Below are positions 8,035 through 17,132 of a stretch of 64,000 nt of DNA, piece after piece. Under the pieces are notes generated by a model. That model made no database searches, was not told where the DNA came from, and saw only the letters and a program-made list of their open reading frames with translations. Origin of the DNA: Terriglobia bacterium (GTDB lineage Bacteria > Acidobacteriota > Terriglobia > Terriglobales > Acidobacteriaceae); contig JAIQEU010000015.1 in assembly GCA_020073665.1 (NCBI GenBank), positions 62,001 to 126,000 of the forward strand, given 5' to 3'. The translations under genes were made by a program, and so were the position numbers. Each line of letters begins with the position of its first letter. Position 1 is the first letter of the stretch.

Positions 8035-9015
8035 CTAGTAATAACAGAGCTTGAATGCACCTTTGTAGCACAGAGCGCGCGTGCGCTTGGCGCGGCTGTG
8101 CGCGTAGCCTTCCCAACGGTCGGCATAACGGGCGAAGGCGTCGTTCCCAGTAAGCCGGTGCATCACTCGCAACTGCACTATATGCAACTGGTGATAGAAC
8201 GGACTGGCCACCATGGGCAGGCGCGTCCCCGACTGCTCGTACAGCGACCAGAATCCCAAGTCGTAAGAATCAAGGTTATGAAGCAAAGTCTGCACTGCCT
8301 GATCGAAAAGCGCACGTACCGCATTGTCTGACGTCAGCAAAGAGTAATCGTAAACGCCCCACGCCGCCCACAGAAAGCCATTCAGGATGTGAGTTGGGGG
8401 CGAAACGATGTACTCCTCGATCCAGAGATCTCCGCGCTCGTCGGTGAACATTACGCCGCCGTTCGACGTGGGCGTGCGAAAGCTGGCGAAGGCCCGCTCC
8501 GCCGCCTGCAGAAAGCTGCGGTCCCCGGTTTCAACATGGGCGCGAACCAGCAGAGAAATTCCTTGCCCTTGCGCCAGGCCGGAGTACCAGGGCGCCCGCA
8601 AGGGCGTGCGGTACTCCCAATCGAAGTGGTGATTCCACACCCAAACACCAAACCCATTCTGCTCCAGGTGAGTGACCAGCCAGTTGGCTGCCAGCAAGAA
8701 CTTTTGCTTGCGATCGGGCTGAGCAGTGCGGCAAAACAGGTTAAAGTTGCCTAGCCCCCACTGCGCGATGGCGATCGGGTTGTACTGCAGTCCGATCTCA
8801 CCGTGGTAGTCAAGCATGGGGATGCCGGCGGAATCGTAGTGCCCGGTGTAATCTGCCTTCTCCAGAAAGCCCATGTAGTATTCGCCGAGTTTGCCGAAGG
8901 AGGCATTGGGGTTGGCTTGCGGCGTCTCGTGCCAGAACGTGAGCTGGCTGGTGCCAGGCACCAGGTAAGCCCCGAAAATACGCCGGTAGTACTGCAAGCG
9001 CTTGGAAAACGGCAT
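8035..9015 (-). CDS. D-glucuronyl C5-epimerase-like protein
   Basis: 326 residues, essentially the C-terminal catalytic domain of D-glucuronyl C5-epimerases (C5-epim_C family). Recognisable elements are WYSGLAQGQ followed by a helix (about 165-180), an ILNGFLWAAWGVYDY stretch (about 230-245), and YDLGFWSLYE (about 272-281). Family members flip the C5 configuration of glucuronic acid within a polymer, giving iduronic acid. No signal peptide is evident, so a cytoplasmic or lipid-linked substrate is implied. The operon also holds two amidotransferase-like AsnB proteins and a carbamoyltransferase, fitting tailoring of uronic-acid sugars. Substrate and activity are inferred; an (alpha/alpha) barrel with another carbohydrate activity is the main alternative. 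Confidence 0.8.
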   Translation of the reverse strand: MPFSKRLQYYRRIFGAYLVPGTSQLTFWHETPQANPNASFGKLGEYYMGFLEKADYTGHYDSAGIPMLDYHGEIGLQYNPIAIAQWGLGNFNLFCRTAQPDRKQKFLLAANWLVTHLEQNGFGVWVWNHHFDWEYRTPLRAPWYSGLAQGQGISLLVRAHVETGDRSFLQAAERAFASFRTPTSNGGVMFTDERGDLWIEEYIVSPPTHILNGFLWAAWGVYDYSLLTSDNAVRALFDQAVQTLLHNLDSYDLGFWSLYEQSGTRLPMVASPFYHQLHIVQLRVMHRLTGNDAFARYADRWEGYAHSRAKRTRALCYKGAFKLCYY

Positions 9016-9081
9016 GTGGGAATTGATCGAACTATAGCATGAGGACGGAACGCAGAGGCCGCTACTGACGAGACGCCGGCG

Positions 9082-10158
9082 CTACGGGCGCACCCGCCAC
9101 AGGCTGGTTTCGAGGTCGCCTTCTTCCACCGCTACCGTGGTGATGGCCAGAATGTTGGTTTGGTTTCGTCCATCGGGCAAGAACGCATTTCCGTACTGAA
9201 ACAACCCCATCGGCCAGCGGTCCTTCTTCCAGGAGAGCAACCGCTGCCAATCGTCTCCGTCGCGCGATCCATACAAGCCGACATCGAACACAGGATTCAC
9301 CACGCTGGGCTCGACCATGGTGGAGAAAAAGATGGACTCACCGACCCGACATCCATAGATCGAAGAGCTGCGGAGTTCAGCGACTTCGGCAAGGTTCATA
9401 CGGCGATCCAAGCGGTAGACATGGTTGGCTTCCAGCGGCGTGTCGGAGGAGAAATACAGAGCATCAACGGTGGGAACCAGCGCCACTGCCCGGGCCTGCT
9501 GGCTGCCGGAGAGTGCGACGTCCAGGGTACTGAGGTCGCAAGCGGCGCGCAAAATGCGGCATTCTGCTCCTTTGTCGCCGGTAAGCACCCACAGGCAATT
9601 TTCCCATTGGTCGTAAACGATGTTGTGTACGTGGCGGATTGCGCCCTTGGCGAACGTGTAAGCCACGCTCCAGGTCGCGCCCTGATCCGACGAGGCGTAC
9701 ACGTGCACTTCATCGCGGCCGGGATTATCGAAATACTCGCCCCAAAGGAGATGTCCCGACGGAGTGGCCGCAATATGCAGGGGCCGGGTGCCACGAAGCA
9801 CTCTGTGGCAAACGCGAAATTCGCTTTCCCCGGGCGCGAGGCGAATGATCGCACCCGGCACCGCGGCAACCATGTGCCCCGTTGGAAGTACCGCCAGCGC
9901 GTGAAACCCATCGCGAAAAAGCCGGGAACCAAGGCGGATCGACGAACTGAGACTCCTCCACCATGATGGCCGATATCGCCCGATCGGCTGCCACTCGACA
10001 CTGCCTGCTTTCATCTGCGCGCGAAGCAGTGTGTAGCCGCGCGAAGCGTACAGCACGTCGTCGCACCACGCCAGGGCGCGCATCCGCGGAAACGCAGCTA
10101 CACGCTCCAAGCCCCATGCTGCCGGTTCTTCCAGTGGAGAGGCTCGATGCGTCGCCAT
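9082..10158 (-). CDS. Predicted beta-propeller protein of unknown function
   Basis: 358 residues with no signal peptide or membrane segment. The sequence is built from repeated beta-strand blocks with WEN.LWV, SSDQGATW (a BNR/Asp-box-like turn near 155), and similar edges, suggesting a sialidase-like or WD-type propeller. I do not recognise a catalytic set. It starts 6 bases after the carbamoyltransferase stop and lies 66 bases before the C5-epimerase-like gene, so it belongs to the modification operon. It could be a carbohydrate-binding scaffold, a lyase or a glycan-modifying enzyme; the sequence alone does not decide. Confidence 0.7.
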   Translation of the reverse strand: MATHRASPLEEPAAWGLERVAAFPRMRALAWCDDVLYASRGYTLLRAQMKAGSVEWQPIGRYRPSWWRSLSSSIRLGSRLFRDGFHALAVLPTGHMVAAVPGAIIRLAPGESEFRVCHRVLRGTRPLHIAATPSGHLLWGEYFDNPGRDEVHVYASSDQGATWSVAYTFAKGAIRHVHNIVYDQWENCLWVLTGDKGAECRILRAACDLSTLDVALSGSQQARAVALVPTVDALYFSSDTPLEANHVYRLDRRMNLAEVAELRSSSIYGCRVGESIFFSTMVEPSVVNPVFDVGLYGSRDGDDWQRLLSWKKDRWPMGLFQYGNAFLPDGRNQTNILAITTVAVEEGDLETSLWRVRP

Positions 10159-10164
10159 GGCTGC

Positions 10165-11898
10165 TCAGTTCTCCGATTTCAGCGCCAGATACGGCCCGAT
10201 GGCCAGCACATCCATGCGCGTGCGCTTGAAGCAGTCGATGGCCTCATCGGGCGCACAGACGATGGGTTCATTCTCGTTGAAGCTGGTGTTCAGGATCACT
10301 GGGATTCCGGTCTTGCGACGGAACGCTTGAATTAGATCGTAGTACAGCGGATTCTCTTCCCGGCTCACAGTCTGCAGGCGGCCGGTATCGTCCGCGTGGT
10401 TGACCGCGCAAAGCTGGGCGCGCTTGTCGGGACGGATCTTGTAAACGTGCAGCATGAATGGCGAGGGATGGTCGTGCTCAAAATACTCGTGCTGATACTC
10501 GGCCAGAATCGACGGAGCAAACGGCCGAAACCATTCGCGGTGCTTGATGCGGGCGTTGAGGATGTCTTTCATGTCAGGGCGGCCGGGGTGGGCCACGATG
10601 GACCGGTTGCCCAGGGCACGCGGCCCCCATTCCATGCGTCCCTGGAACCAGCCGACCACGTTGCCGCCGGCGACCTGGTCGGCGACCGCTTCCAGCAACG
10701 GTTCGCGATCGAGCTTTCGGTAGTGCAGACCAGCTTTCTTTAGATCAGACTCGATTCGCGATTCTGCGAACTCGGGACCCAGGTAGGAATTCCTCATTAC
10801 GTAGTGACGCGGCTGCTTCAGCACGGAATGATAGGTATGCAGGGCTGCGCCAATGGCCAAACCTTCATCGCCCGCGGCTGGTTGGATCCACGTGCTCCGG
10901 AACGGCGTCCGGTCAAAAAGCTTTCCATTGGCCACGCTGTTGAGTGCGCATCCGCCGGCCATCGCCAGGTCCGGCAGGGGCACTCGCTGATGCAACTGGT
11001 TCAGCAGGTGGAAGAAGACCTCCTCGAAGCGATGCTGCATGGCATAGGCCAGGTCCATGTCACGCTGGGTGATTTCGGTGTGCGGCTCGCGGGGTTGGCC
11101 AAACAGCTTCACCATGCGATCCGAAAAATGGCGCGCCAGGCGAACCGTGCCATCCGGCAGAACCTGCATGCCCTGGTTGCTGCCGAGCGGCTTGAAATAA
11201 TTCAAGTCCAGCTGAAAATTTCCGTTCTTTAAGCCAACGATTTCGCCAATCTGTTCGCAGTAAGTTGGCCTGCCGTAGGGTGCGAGGCCCATGACCTTGC
11301 CTTCGTCGCCATACTTCTTGTAACCGATGAACTCGCAGATCATAGTGTAGAAACTGCCCAACGAATGCGGCAGGAAAACGCGATCGAGCACTTCGATCTC
11401 ATTGCCTTCACACCGGGCCATCATGGTGGAAACAAAATCGCCGGAGCCGTCATAGCTGAAGCCCGCAGCTTTTTCCAAGGGCGAGCAGTAGTAGGCACTG
11501 GCGATGTGCGCGATGTGGTGCTCGAGGTGATGTTCCTGAAAACGCAATTGCTTTGCATCAACCTCGAGCGCCCCGGCCAGCAGAGAACGCACGTCGCGCA
11601 TGGCTTCTTTGCGCTGGCGCAGACGGATGAAGTTTAGAATTTTCGCGGGATTGGCCAGGGCATACTGAAATTTCTTGGCCAGATTGGCGTCACTGTCCTG
11701 GCCGACGGCCACGTGGTCAACCTGGGTGATCTTCGCCCCGACTGCATCGAGGCAGGCTTTGACCGCCAGCGCGGGGAAACCTCCGTAGTGCTTGGCCCGG
11801 TTCAACCGCTCCTCGGCAATGGCAAATTTGACTTCGCCGTCCTCGACAATCGCGGCCGAGGCATCGGCGTGAAACATGTTCAGGCCCAGTATCAGCAT
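10165..11898 (-). CDS. NodU/CmcH-type carbamoyltransferase
   Basis: 577 residues, normal length. The N-terminal ASKHA-fold domain starts GLNMFHADASAAIV and includes the HHLEHHIAH cluster (about 122-130). The C-terminal YrdC-like carbamoyl-transfer domain contains WFQGRMEWGPRALGNRS and NTSFNENEP. Family members use carbamoyl phosphate and ATP to O-carbamoylate sugars, as NodU does on Nod factors. Here the target is likely a sugar of the glycan repeat unit in the cytoplasm. It lies 34 bases after the bidomain oxidoreductase gene and 6 bases before the propeller gene. Family assignment is secure; the acceptor is unknown. Confidence 0.93.
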   Translation of the reverse strand: MLILGLNMFHADASAAIVEDGEVKFAIAEERLNRAKHYGGFPALAVKACLDAVGAKITQVDHVAVGQDSDANLAKKFQYALANPAKILNFIRLRQRKEAMRDVRSLLAGALEVDAKQLRFQEHHLEHHIAHIASAYYCSPLEKAAGFSYDGSGDFVSTMMARCEGNEIEVLDRVFLPHSLGSFYTMICEFIGYKKYGDEGKVMGLAPYGRPTYCEQIGEIVGLKNGNFQLDLNYFKPLGSNQGMQVLPDGTVRLARHFSDRMVKLFGQPREPHTEITQRDMDLAYAMQHRFEEVFFHLLNQLHQRVPLPDLAMAGGCALNSVANGKLFDRTPFRSTWIQPAAGDEGLAIGAALHTYHSVLKQPRHYVMRNSYLGPEFAESRIESDLKKAGLHYRKLDREPLLEAVADQVAGGNVVGWFQGRMEWGPRALGNRSIVAHPGRPDMKDILNARIKHREWFRPFAPSILAEYQHEYFEHDHPSPFMLHVYKIRPDKRAQLCAVNHADDTGRLQTVSREENPLYYDLIQAFRRKTGIPVILNTSFNENEPIVCAPDEAIDCFKRTRMDVLAIGPYLALKSEN

Positions 11899-11932
11899 GG
11901 ACTGCAGGGTTGCCTTTCTGAAATTGGAATCA

Positions 11933-14149
11933 TCAATCGGCGCGTGAATGCGAGGCCAGGAACCCGGTCGCGGCTACTGCCAATGACCGGCCGGAAGAGC
12001 GCGAATCGAAGGCTCGCAAGGTGGCTAAGGTTGTGGCGATGATTTCCGCGAACGCGACGGGCGACTCGCCCCCGCTGAGAATTGCCTGCGCCATCGCTTC
12101 CCACTCGCCGCGGTGTCCTTTGTCCTGGCGCAGGGGTGAACGAAACACTCGTTTGCGCCCACGGCGCGCCAACTCCAGGCGGCGAAAGTCGTCCAGCACA
12201 GCCACCGAGCCGCCACCGAAGACTTCTACCCGTTCTTTCGAGTACGACCTGTCGCCATTGGCCAGATAACTGATCGTCCCTTGGGAGCCATTGGCAAATT
12301 CGAGTCCGATAATCACGTTGTCGTCCGCGTTTTGGCCGGCGTTGGCCAAACTACGAGTGTGTACCGAAATCACCGGGGCGCCGGCGAGGAACGTAAGCAG
12401 ATCCACGAAATGGCAGGCCTCGCCCAGGATGCGCCCGCCGCCCTGCTCCGGATCATTCACCCAGTGGTCGGCAGGAACAAATCCGGCATTGACCCGATAG
12501 TGCAGAACCAGCGGTTCGCGGATCTCTCCCACGAAAGACTTCATCCGCACCACCATGGGCGCAAACCGGCGATTAAACCCGACCATGAGAAGACATTTCT
12601 TGCTCACATTCGCCGCCGAATAGGCGCCGGCAATCTCGGTGAGTTCGTCTTCCGTCAGGCACAGCGGCTTCTCGCAAAAAACGTGTTTGCCGGCGTTCAG
12701 GGCAGCGCATACCTGTTTCGCATGCAGATGGTGACGGGTCGCGATGGCGACCGTGTTCACGCCTGGATCGCGCAGGATTTCTGCTTCGTCCGTTGAGCAG
12801 TAACGAAACCCGAACTTGTCCGCGGCATGACGGGCATGCGGGCCGCTCGCGGCACAAACGCCGGTGAGGTTCATGCCCGTGATTCCCTTCATCGCTGGGA
12901 GCAACGTGCTCACGGCAAAACTGCCGGCGCCAAGCAGTCCGACTGAAACCGTCTTCGGCCCCGCAGTCACGGCCGGCGTTCCCTTGTGGACCAACTCCAG
13001 GCGCGGTGTTGCCTCCGCCTCCCCGCTGTAGGTGATCAGCACGCCCATGTACGGCTCGCCCGCTCTGCCTGTGATGATGTCATACGCCTGGCGGGCGCGC
13101 TCGATGGGAATCCGGTGCGTGATCAACGATTGGACATCGACCTTTCCCTCCGCCAACAGCTGAAGGAAAGCGTCCATGTTGCGGGTCTCGGTCCAGCGTA
13201 CATAGCCGATAGGATAGTCGCGTCCCTTCTGCTCGTACGCGGCATCGTAGCGGCCGGGCCCGTACGATCGGGAGACGCGGAACTCCAATTCCTTTCCGTA
13301 ATAGAGCGGGCGCTGGATGTCCATGCCCACCGTACCCACTGCCACCACTGTGCCTCGATCACGCGCAACTTCTCCCGCGAGATTCACCGGGTCGCTGCTG
13401 GAAGTCTCGGCGGTGATCAAAACGGCATCGGCACCGTGGCCATTCGAGAGGCCAGAGCAAATATCTTTGAAATCGGGAACCGAGTCCGAAGCGTGATCGG
13501 CGCCAAGCCGCCTGGCGAGTTCGACCCGTTCATGAACGAGATCCATGCCAACCACGCGGCAGCCGGCAGCCTTCAGCATCTGCACCGTGAGTTGGCCCAC
13601 CAGTCCCAGCCCAATGACCGCGGCGACGTCACCCAATTTCACACCGGCGGTGCGGATCCCGTGCAGCGCAACGGCGCCAACGGTGGCAAAGGCAGCTTCG
13701 TCAAACGACACTGTGGACTCTGCCGGGATTCTCGAGACCAGCAATCGCGGCACGCAGGCACACTCAGCGTGGACCGCGTACCCCGCCCCGGCGCAAGCCA
13801 CGCTATCGCCAACCTTGATGTCGCTCACGTCATCGCCGACTGCGACCACGGTCCCCGCACTGCTGTAGCCGAGCGCGGTGGATTGGTCGAGACGACTGCG
13901 CACCGCTGAGACAGCGGAAAAAACACCGTCGCGCTGCACTTTGGCAAGGACTTCCCGCACCAAGTCAGGACGCGCCTTTGCCTTCTGCAGCAAATTCTTG
14001 CTGGCGAACTCGGAAGACGCCCGCTCGGTGCCGGCGGAAACCAGCGATGCTGCCACCCGAACCAGAACGCATCCGGCCAATAGCTTTGGCGATGGGACGT
14101 CGGCAACGGAGATCTCACCCGTGCGCGCGTGCTGTAGGACCTGCTTCAT
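11933..14149 (-). CDS. Bidomain oxidoreductase: zinc-type alcohol dehydrogenase fused to Gfo/Idh/MocA
   Basis: 738 residues. The N-terminal half is an MDR alcohol-dehydrogenase-like domain, with GroES-like fold to about 160 and Rossmann fingerprint GLGLVGQL near 190. The C-terminal half is a Gfo/Idh/MocA domain starting at GLLGAGSFAVS (about 395) with the CEKPL catalytic-lysine motif near 490. Such fusions are recurrent in exopolysaccharide clusters beside asnB or heparinase-like genes and are thought to oxidise or reduce sugar nucleotides or polymer sugars. The true start is ATG 14149: it overlaps the upstream asnB stop as ATGA, indicating coupling. An in-frame start further upstream at 14179 would overlap asnB more. 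The exact reaction is unknown; both NAD(P) sites look intact. Confidence 0.88.
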   Translation of the reverse strand: MKQVLQHARTGEISVADVPSPKLLAGCVLVRVAASLVSAGTERASSEFASKNLLQKAKARPDLVREVLAKVQRDGVFSAVSAVRSRLDQSTALGYSSAGTVVAVGDDVSDIKVGDSVACAGAGYAVHAECACVPRLLVSRIPAESTVSFDEAAFATVGAVALHGIRTAGVKLGDVAAVIGLGLVGQLTVQMLKAAGCRVVGMDLVHERVELARRLGADHASDSVPDFKDICSGLSNGHGADAVLITAETSSSDPVNLAGEVARDRGTVVAVGTVGMDIQRPLYYGKELEFRVSRSYGPGRYDAAYEQKGRDYPIGYVRWTETRNMDAFLQLLAEGKVDVQSLITHRIPIERARQAYDIITGRAGEPYMGVLITYSGEAEATPRLELVHKGTPAVTAGPKTVSVGLLGAGSFAVSTLLPAMKGITGMNLTGVCAASGPHARHAADKFGFRYCSTDEAEILRDPGVNTVAIATRHHLHAKQVCAALNAGKHVFCEKPLCLTEDELTEIAGAYSAANVSKKCLLMVGFNRRFAPMVVRMKSFVGEIREPLVLHYRVNAGFVPADHWVNDPEQGGGRILGEACHFVDLLTFLAGAPVISVHTRSLANAGQNADDNVIIGLEFANGSQGTISYLANGDRSYSKERVEVFGGGSVAVLDDFRRLELARRGRKRVFRSPLRQDKGHRGEWEAMAQAILSGGESPVAFAEIIATTLATLRAFDSRSSGRSLAVAATGFLASHSRAD

Positions 14150-16125
14150 GCGGAGGCCGCCTGTGGCGCATCCATCCACCGGTTCGCGCTGCTATCCAGG
14201 AAAGTTCGCATCCAGAGTTCCAAAGTGAGGAACTGCCATATCGGCATTGACCAATCTTGTACGCCGCGTCGGTGCTCATCCACAAATGCTCGGACGGCCT
14301 GCGGGCGGAACAAGCCGCGGTCGCGCAGTTGCGATGGGGAGAGCAGATCATCGACCATTTCTTTCAGATCATGCGCCAGCCAGTAGTCCACCGGCGCGGC
14401 AAAACCCGCCTTGGGCTGGTTCAAAACCTCGCGCGGCAGAACGTCCTGCATCGCCTTGCGCAAAATGTATTTCGTCGTAGGCCTGAAAGTCCCCTTCAGC
14501 TTCAGCGACGGAGGTACGTTCCAGGCAACGAATTCGGCGAGTTCGCGATCAAGGAATGGCACGCGCACTTCAACCGACGAGGCCATGCTCATCTTGTCGC
14601 TATAGGTGAGATTCAGGCTGGTCATGAAGATCTTGGTATCGAGGTAAAGCATCTGGTTCAGGAAATCAGCGTCCTCGACCTCGCCAAACGCAGCTCGATG
14701 CCGCGCGGAGGGATCGTACCCGCCAATCTCCTCTGTCAGCGCCGGTGTGTACAAAGAATCCTTTTGCGCCGCATCCAGGTAGGTAGAGTTCATCACGAAG
14801 CGGTCGATTGCCGGTAACGACGCACTACGCGCCATCTTCTTTGCCAGACGCACGCTGCCTTTCACCGAGGTTCCGCGCATCCCCGGCAGGCGAGCCAGCA
14901 CTGGCTCCAGCAGGCGACGCATCGCAGAAGGTACCCGCTGGTAGGCCTGTGCCCAATAGTGCGCAGCGTGTTTGCGATATCCCGCAAAGAGTTCGTCTCC
15001 TCCAACCCCAGAAAGCAACACCGTCGCCTGTTTGCGCGCCTCGCGACACACCAGGTACGCCGTGATGATCGCCGGGTCCGCCGTGGGTTCGTCCATGTGC
15101 CAAGTCAGGCGAGGCAGCAGGTCGGCAACGTCGGGCTCGACCACGATCTGCTGGTTCTCACATCCCAGTTTGCGGGCCAGGCGAGCCGGCACCGCGGGAT
15201 CGTCGAGCGTCGTTTCGCCGACCCGGTACTTGGGCGGAAACGTGATGGTGTAGGTACGGACCGGCTGCCGAGTGGCACGCGACATCATGGCGACGATGCT
15301 CGACGAATCCAGCCCCGCGCTGAGAAACGCCCCAATCGGGACGTCGCTGATCATCTGCGCTTCCACCGATTGGCGAAAACGCTCGCGAACCTCTTCAGCC
15401 AATTCTTTTTCCGGTCTCGGACTGATCGAATTCTCTGCTGGGAAAGTCAGGTCCCAGTACTGTTTGATTTCGAGCTTGCCGTCTCGAAAGGTCGCGGAAT
15501 GCCCTGCGGGAAGCTTTTGGATCCCCCTAAACATGGTTTTGGGATCCGGGACCCAGAGGAACGTCAGATACTGATGCAGCGATTGGGGATCGATTCCCGC
15601 TTCCATCCCAGGCACCTGCAGCAATGCTTTGACCTCGGAAGCGAATGCAAATCGCCGCCCGTTGTGCGCGTAGTAGAAGGGTTTCACCCCGAAATGATCA
15701 CGCGCCATGAACAGCGTGGGCGTGCCCGAACGAAGATCACAAATCGCAAAAGCGAACATGCCGTTCAACCGTTTGACGCACTCCGCTCCCTCTTCCTCAT
15801 ACAGGTGCACCACGACCTCGGTATCGGTGTTGGAAACGAAGCGATGCCCTTTGCTTAGCAGGCCACGACGCAACTCGGCGAAGTTGTAGATCTCTCCGTT
15901 GTAGGTAATCCAGACCGTGCGGTCCTCGTTGCACATCGGCATGTGACCACCAGGAGAAAGATCGATAATGGCCAGCCGTCGGCTGCCCAAGCCGAAGTAG
16001 GAACCATCCGGAAGACGCTGCTCCCATAGACCGGCGTCGTCCGGCCCGCGGTGGGCCTGTACCGACGTCATGCGCGCCAGCGTCTCGTGATCTCCGCAAT
16101 TAACCAGGCCGTTTATGCCGCACAT
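14146..16125 (-). CDS. asnB: Asparagine synthetase-type amidotransferase (copy 1)
   Basis: 659 residues from the ATG at 16125. This start places Cys2 next to the initiator Met (MCGING), as required for the N-terminal-nucleophile glutaminase; a longer reading to 16206 would bury it. Residues 2-200 or so are the class II glutaminase, with HRGPDD and RRLAIIDLSP. The synthetase domain follows, with an ATP-pyrophosphatase motif reading SAGLDSSS instead of the usual SGGxDSS. In surface-glycan clusters such paralogues can amidate sugar carboxylates (as proposed for WbpS) instead of making asparagine. The gene follows the GT2 gene by 10 bases and overlaps the bidomain oxidoreductase by 4. A housekeeping asparagine role is possible but less likely in this context. 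Confidence 0.9.
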   Translation of the reverse strand: MCGINGLVNCGDHETLARMTSVQAHRGPDDAGLWEQRLPDGSYFGLGSRRLAIIDLSPGGHMPMCNEDRTVWITYNGEIYNFAELRRGLLSKGHRFVSNTDTEVVVHLYEEEGAECVKRLNGMFAFAICDLRSGTPTLFMARDHFGVKPFYYAHNGRRFAFASEVKALLQVPGMEAGIDPQSLHQYLTFLWVPDPKTMFRGIQKLPAGHSATFRDGKLEIKQYWDLTFPAENSISPRPEKELAEEVRERFRQSVEAQMISDVPIGAFLSAGLDSSSIVAMMSRATRQPVRTYTITFPPKYRVGETTLDDPAVPARLARKLGCENQQIVVEPDVADLLPRLTWHMDEPTADPAIITAYLVCREARKQATVLLSGVGGDELFAGYRKHAAHYWAQAYQRVPSAMRRLLEPVLARLPGMRGTSVKGSVRLAKKMARSASLPAIDRFVMNSTYLDAAQKDSLYTPALTEEIGGYDPSARHRAAFGEVEDADFLNQMLYLDTKIFMTSLNLTYSDKMSMASSVEVRVPFLDRELAEFVAWNVPPSLKLKGTFRPTTKYILRKAMQDVLPREVLNQPKAGFAAPVDYWLAHDLKEMVDDLLSPSQLRDRGLFRPQAVRAFVDEHRRGVQDWSMPIWQFLTLELWMRTFLDSSANRWMDAPQAASA

Positions 16126-16135
16126 GCCGGTTGAC

Positions 16136-17032
16136 TCATGTCCTTTTGGTCCGCAATTCGTAGATCTTGGCTTTGGTGTGGAACATTTGCATTGCCTGGA
16201 AACCACAGTAAATCAGCCCAGGAACTCCGTCGAGCAATCCAAGGCGAAAAATGTACCGGTAAAGAAACAGCAGAAGGGGCGATCCCGGCAACCGGTAAAA
16301 GCGGGTCTTCAGCCAACGGCGCCGCTGCGCCTGCGAGCCGAAGAGCGTGGGCTGCAGGCCCCCAGGATTGGTCTCACCCTCGAGCAGCACACGGGCTTCC
16401 CAGTTGGAATACTCATCATGCTTCTGGATGTAGCGCGAAAGCGACTCCACGTTATGGTGAACCAGAGGATGGCGAAGCCTGCCGCTTTGGCCTTGAACCA
16501 CCACATGCTCGTGCACTTCCATATCGCACATGGAGGTGTCCTGGTCGCGTAAGCGACATTCGTAATGGCCTTTTCCGCGACGGAATAGCGACAGCTTGTA
16601 GAAGCTGGCGCCACAGTGGCGCAACCGGCGTCCCAGGAAATACATCTGTAACGCCACCGAGTAGCCGGCGATATGCGGGTTCTGGATGGCTTGCTTAATC
16701 TCCTCCGCCAATTCGGGAGTCAATGCCTCGTCGGCATCAACCAGGAAGACCCAGTCATAGGCGAGCGGAAGCGTGTCCATTGCCCACTGGCGCTTCTTCG
16801 GCCAGCCGCCCTGATAATGAAACTGCACCACCTTCGCTTGATACGAGCGCGCAATCTCGACCGTGGCATCAGTGCTACCTGAGTCGACTACATAGACCTC
16901 ACCCACGCTGCGGAGAGATTCCAAGCAGCGTGGCAGATTGCTGGCCTCGTTGCGTGCAGCCACAATCACGCTCACGGGCAGCAGCGTAGCCGGACTGGTG
17001 GCTTGTACCTCGATGAGTTGCTTCAGGGCCAT
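16136..17032 (-). CDS. Glycosyltransferase family 2 (WaaE/KdtX-like)
   Basis: 298 residues. The GT-A domain begins VSVIVAARNEASNLPRCLES at about 21, with VVDSGSTD near 50 and the metal-binding DADE near 97-100, a region characteristic of beta-1,4-glucosyltransferases of the WaaE/KdtX group. A basic hydrophobic C-terminal region (about 245-285) probably attaches it to the membrane. It lies between the two asnB genes, 100 bases after asnB copy 2 and 10 bases before copy 1. Donor sugar is not predictable with confidence. Confidence 0.88.
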   Translation of the reverse strand: MALKQLIEVQATSPATLLPVSVIVAARNEASNLPRCLESLRSVGEVYVVDSGSTDATVEIARSYQAKVVQFHYQGGWPKKRQWAMDTLPLAYDWVFLVDADEALTPELAEEIKQAIQNPHIAGYSVALQMYFLGRRLRHCGASFYKLSLFRRGKGHYECRLRDQDTSMCDMEVHEHVVVQGQSGRLRHPLVHHNVESLSRYIQKHDEYSNWEARVLLEGETNPGGLQPTLFGSQAQRRRWLKTRFYRLPGSPLLLFLYRYIFRLGLLDGVPGLIYCGFQAMQMFHTKAKIYELRTKRT

Positions 17033-17132
17033 GCGGTTGAAATCAGTCCCACCATATTACCCGAATGGAGAACCTTCCCAAGCCTGAAATCAAGGTGGAT
17101 AACATAAGGTCCCACCTCCCATGCGGCCATGC

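Noticed and set aside
12986-13909. A 307-codon open frame on the plus strand
   Set aside because: Antisense to the bidomain oxidoreductase gene; no recognisable protein features.
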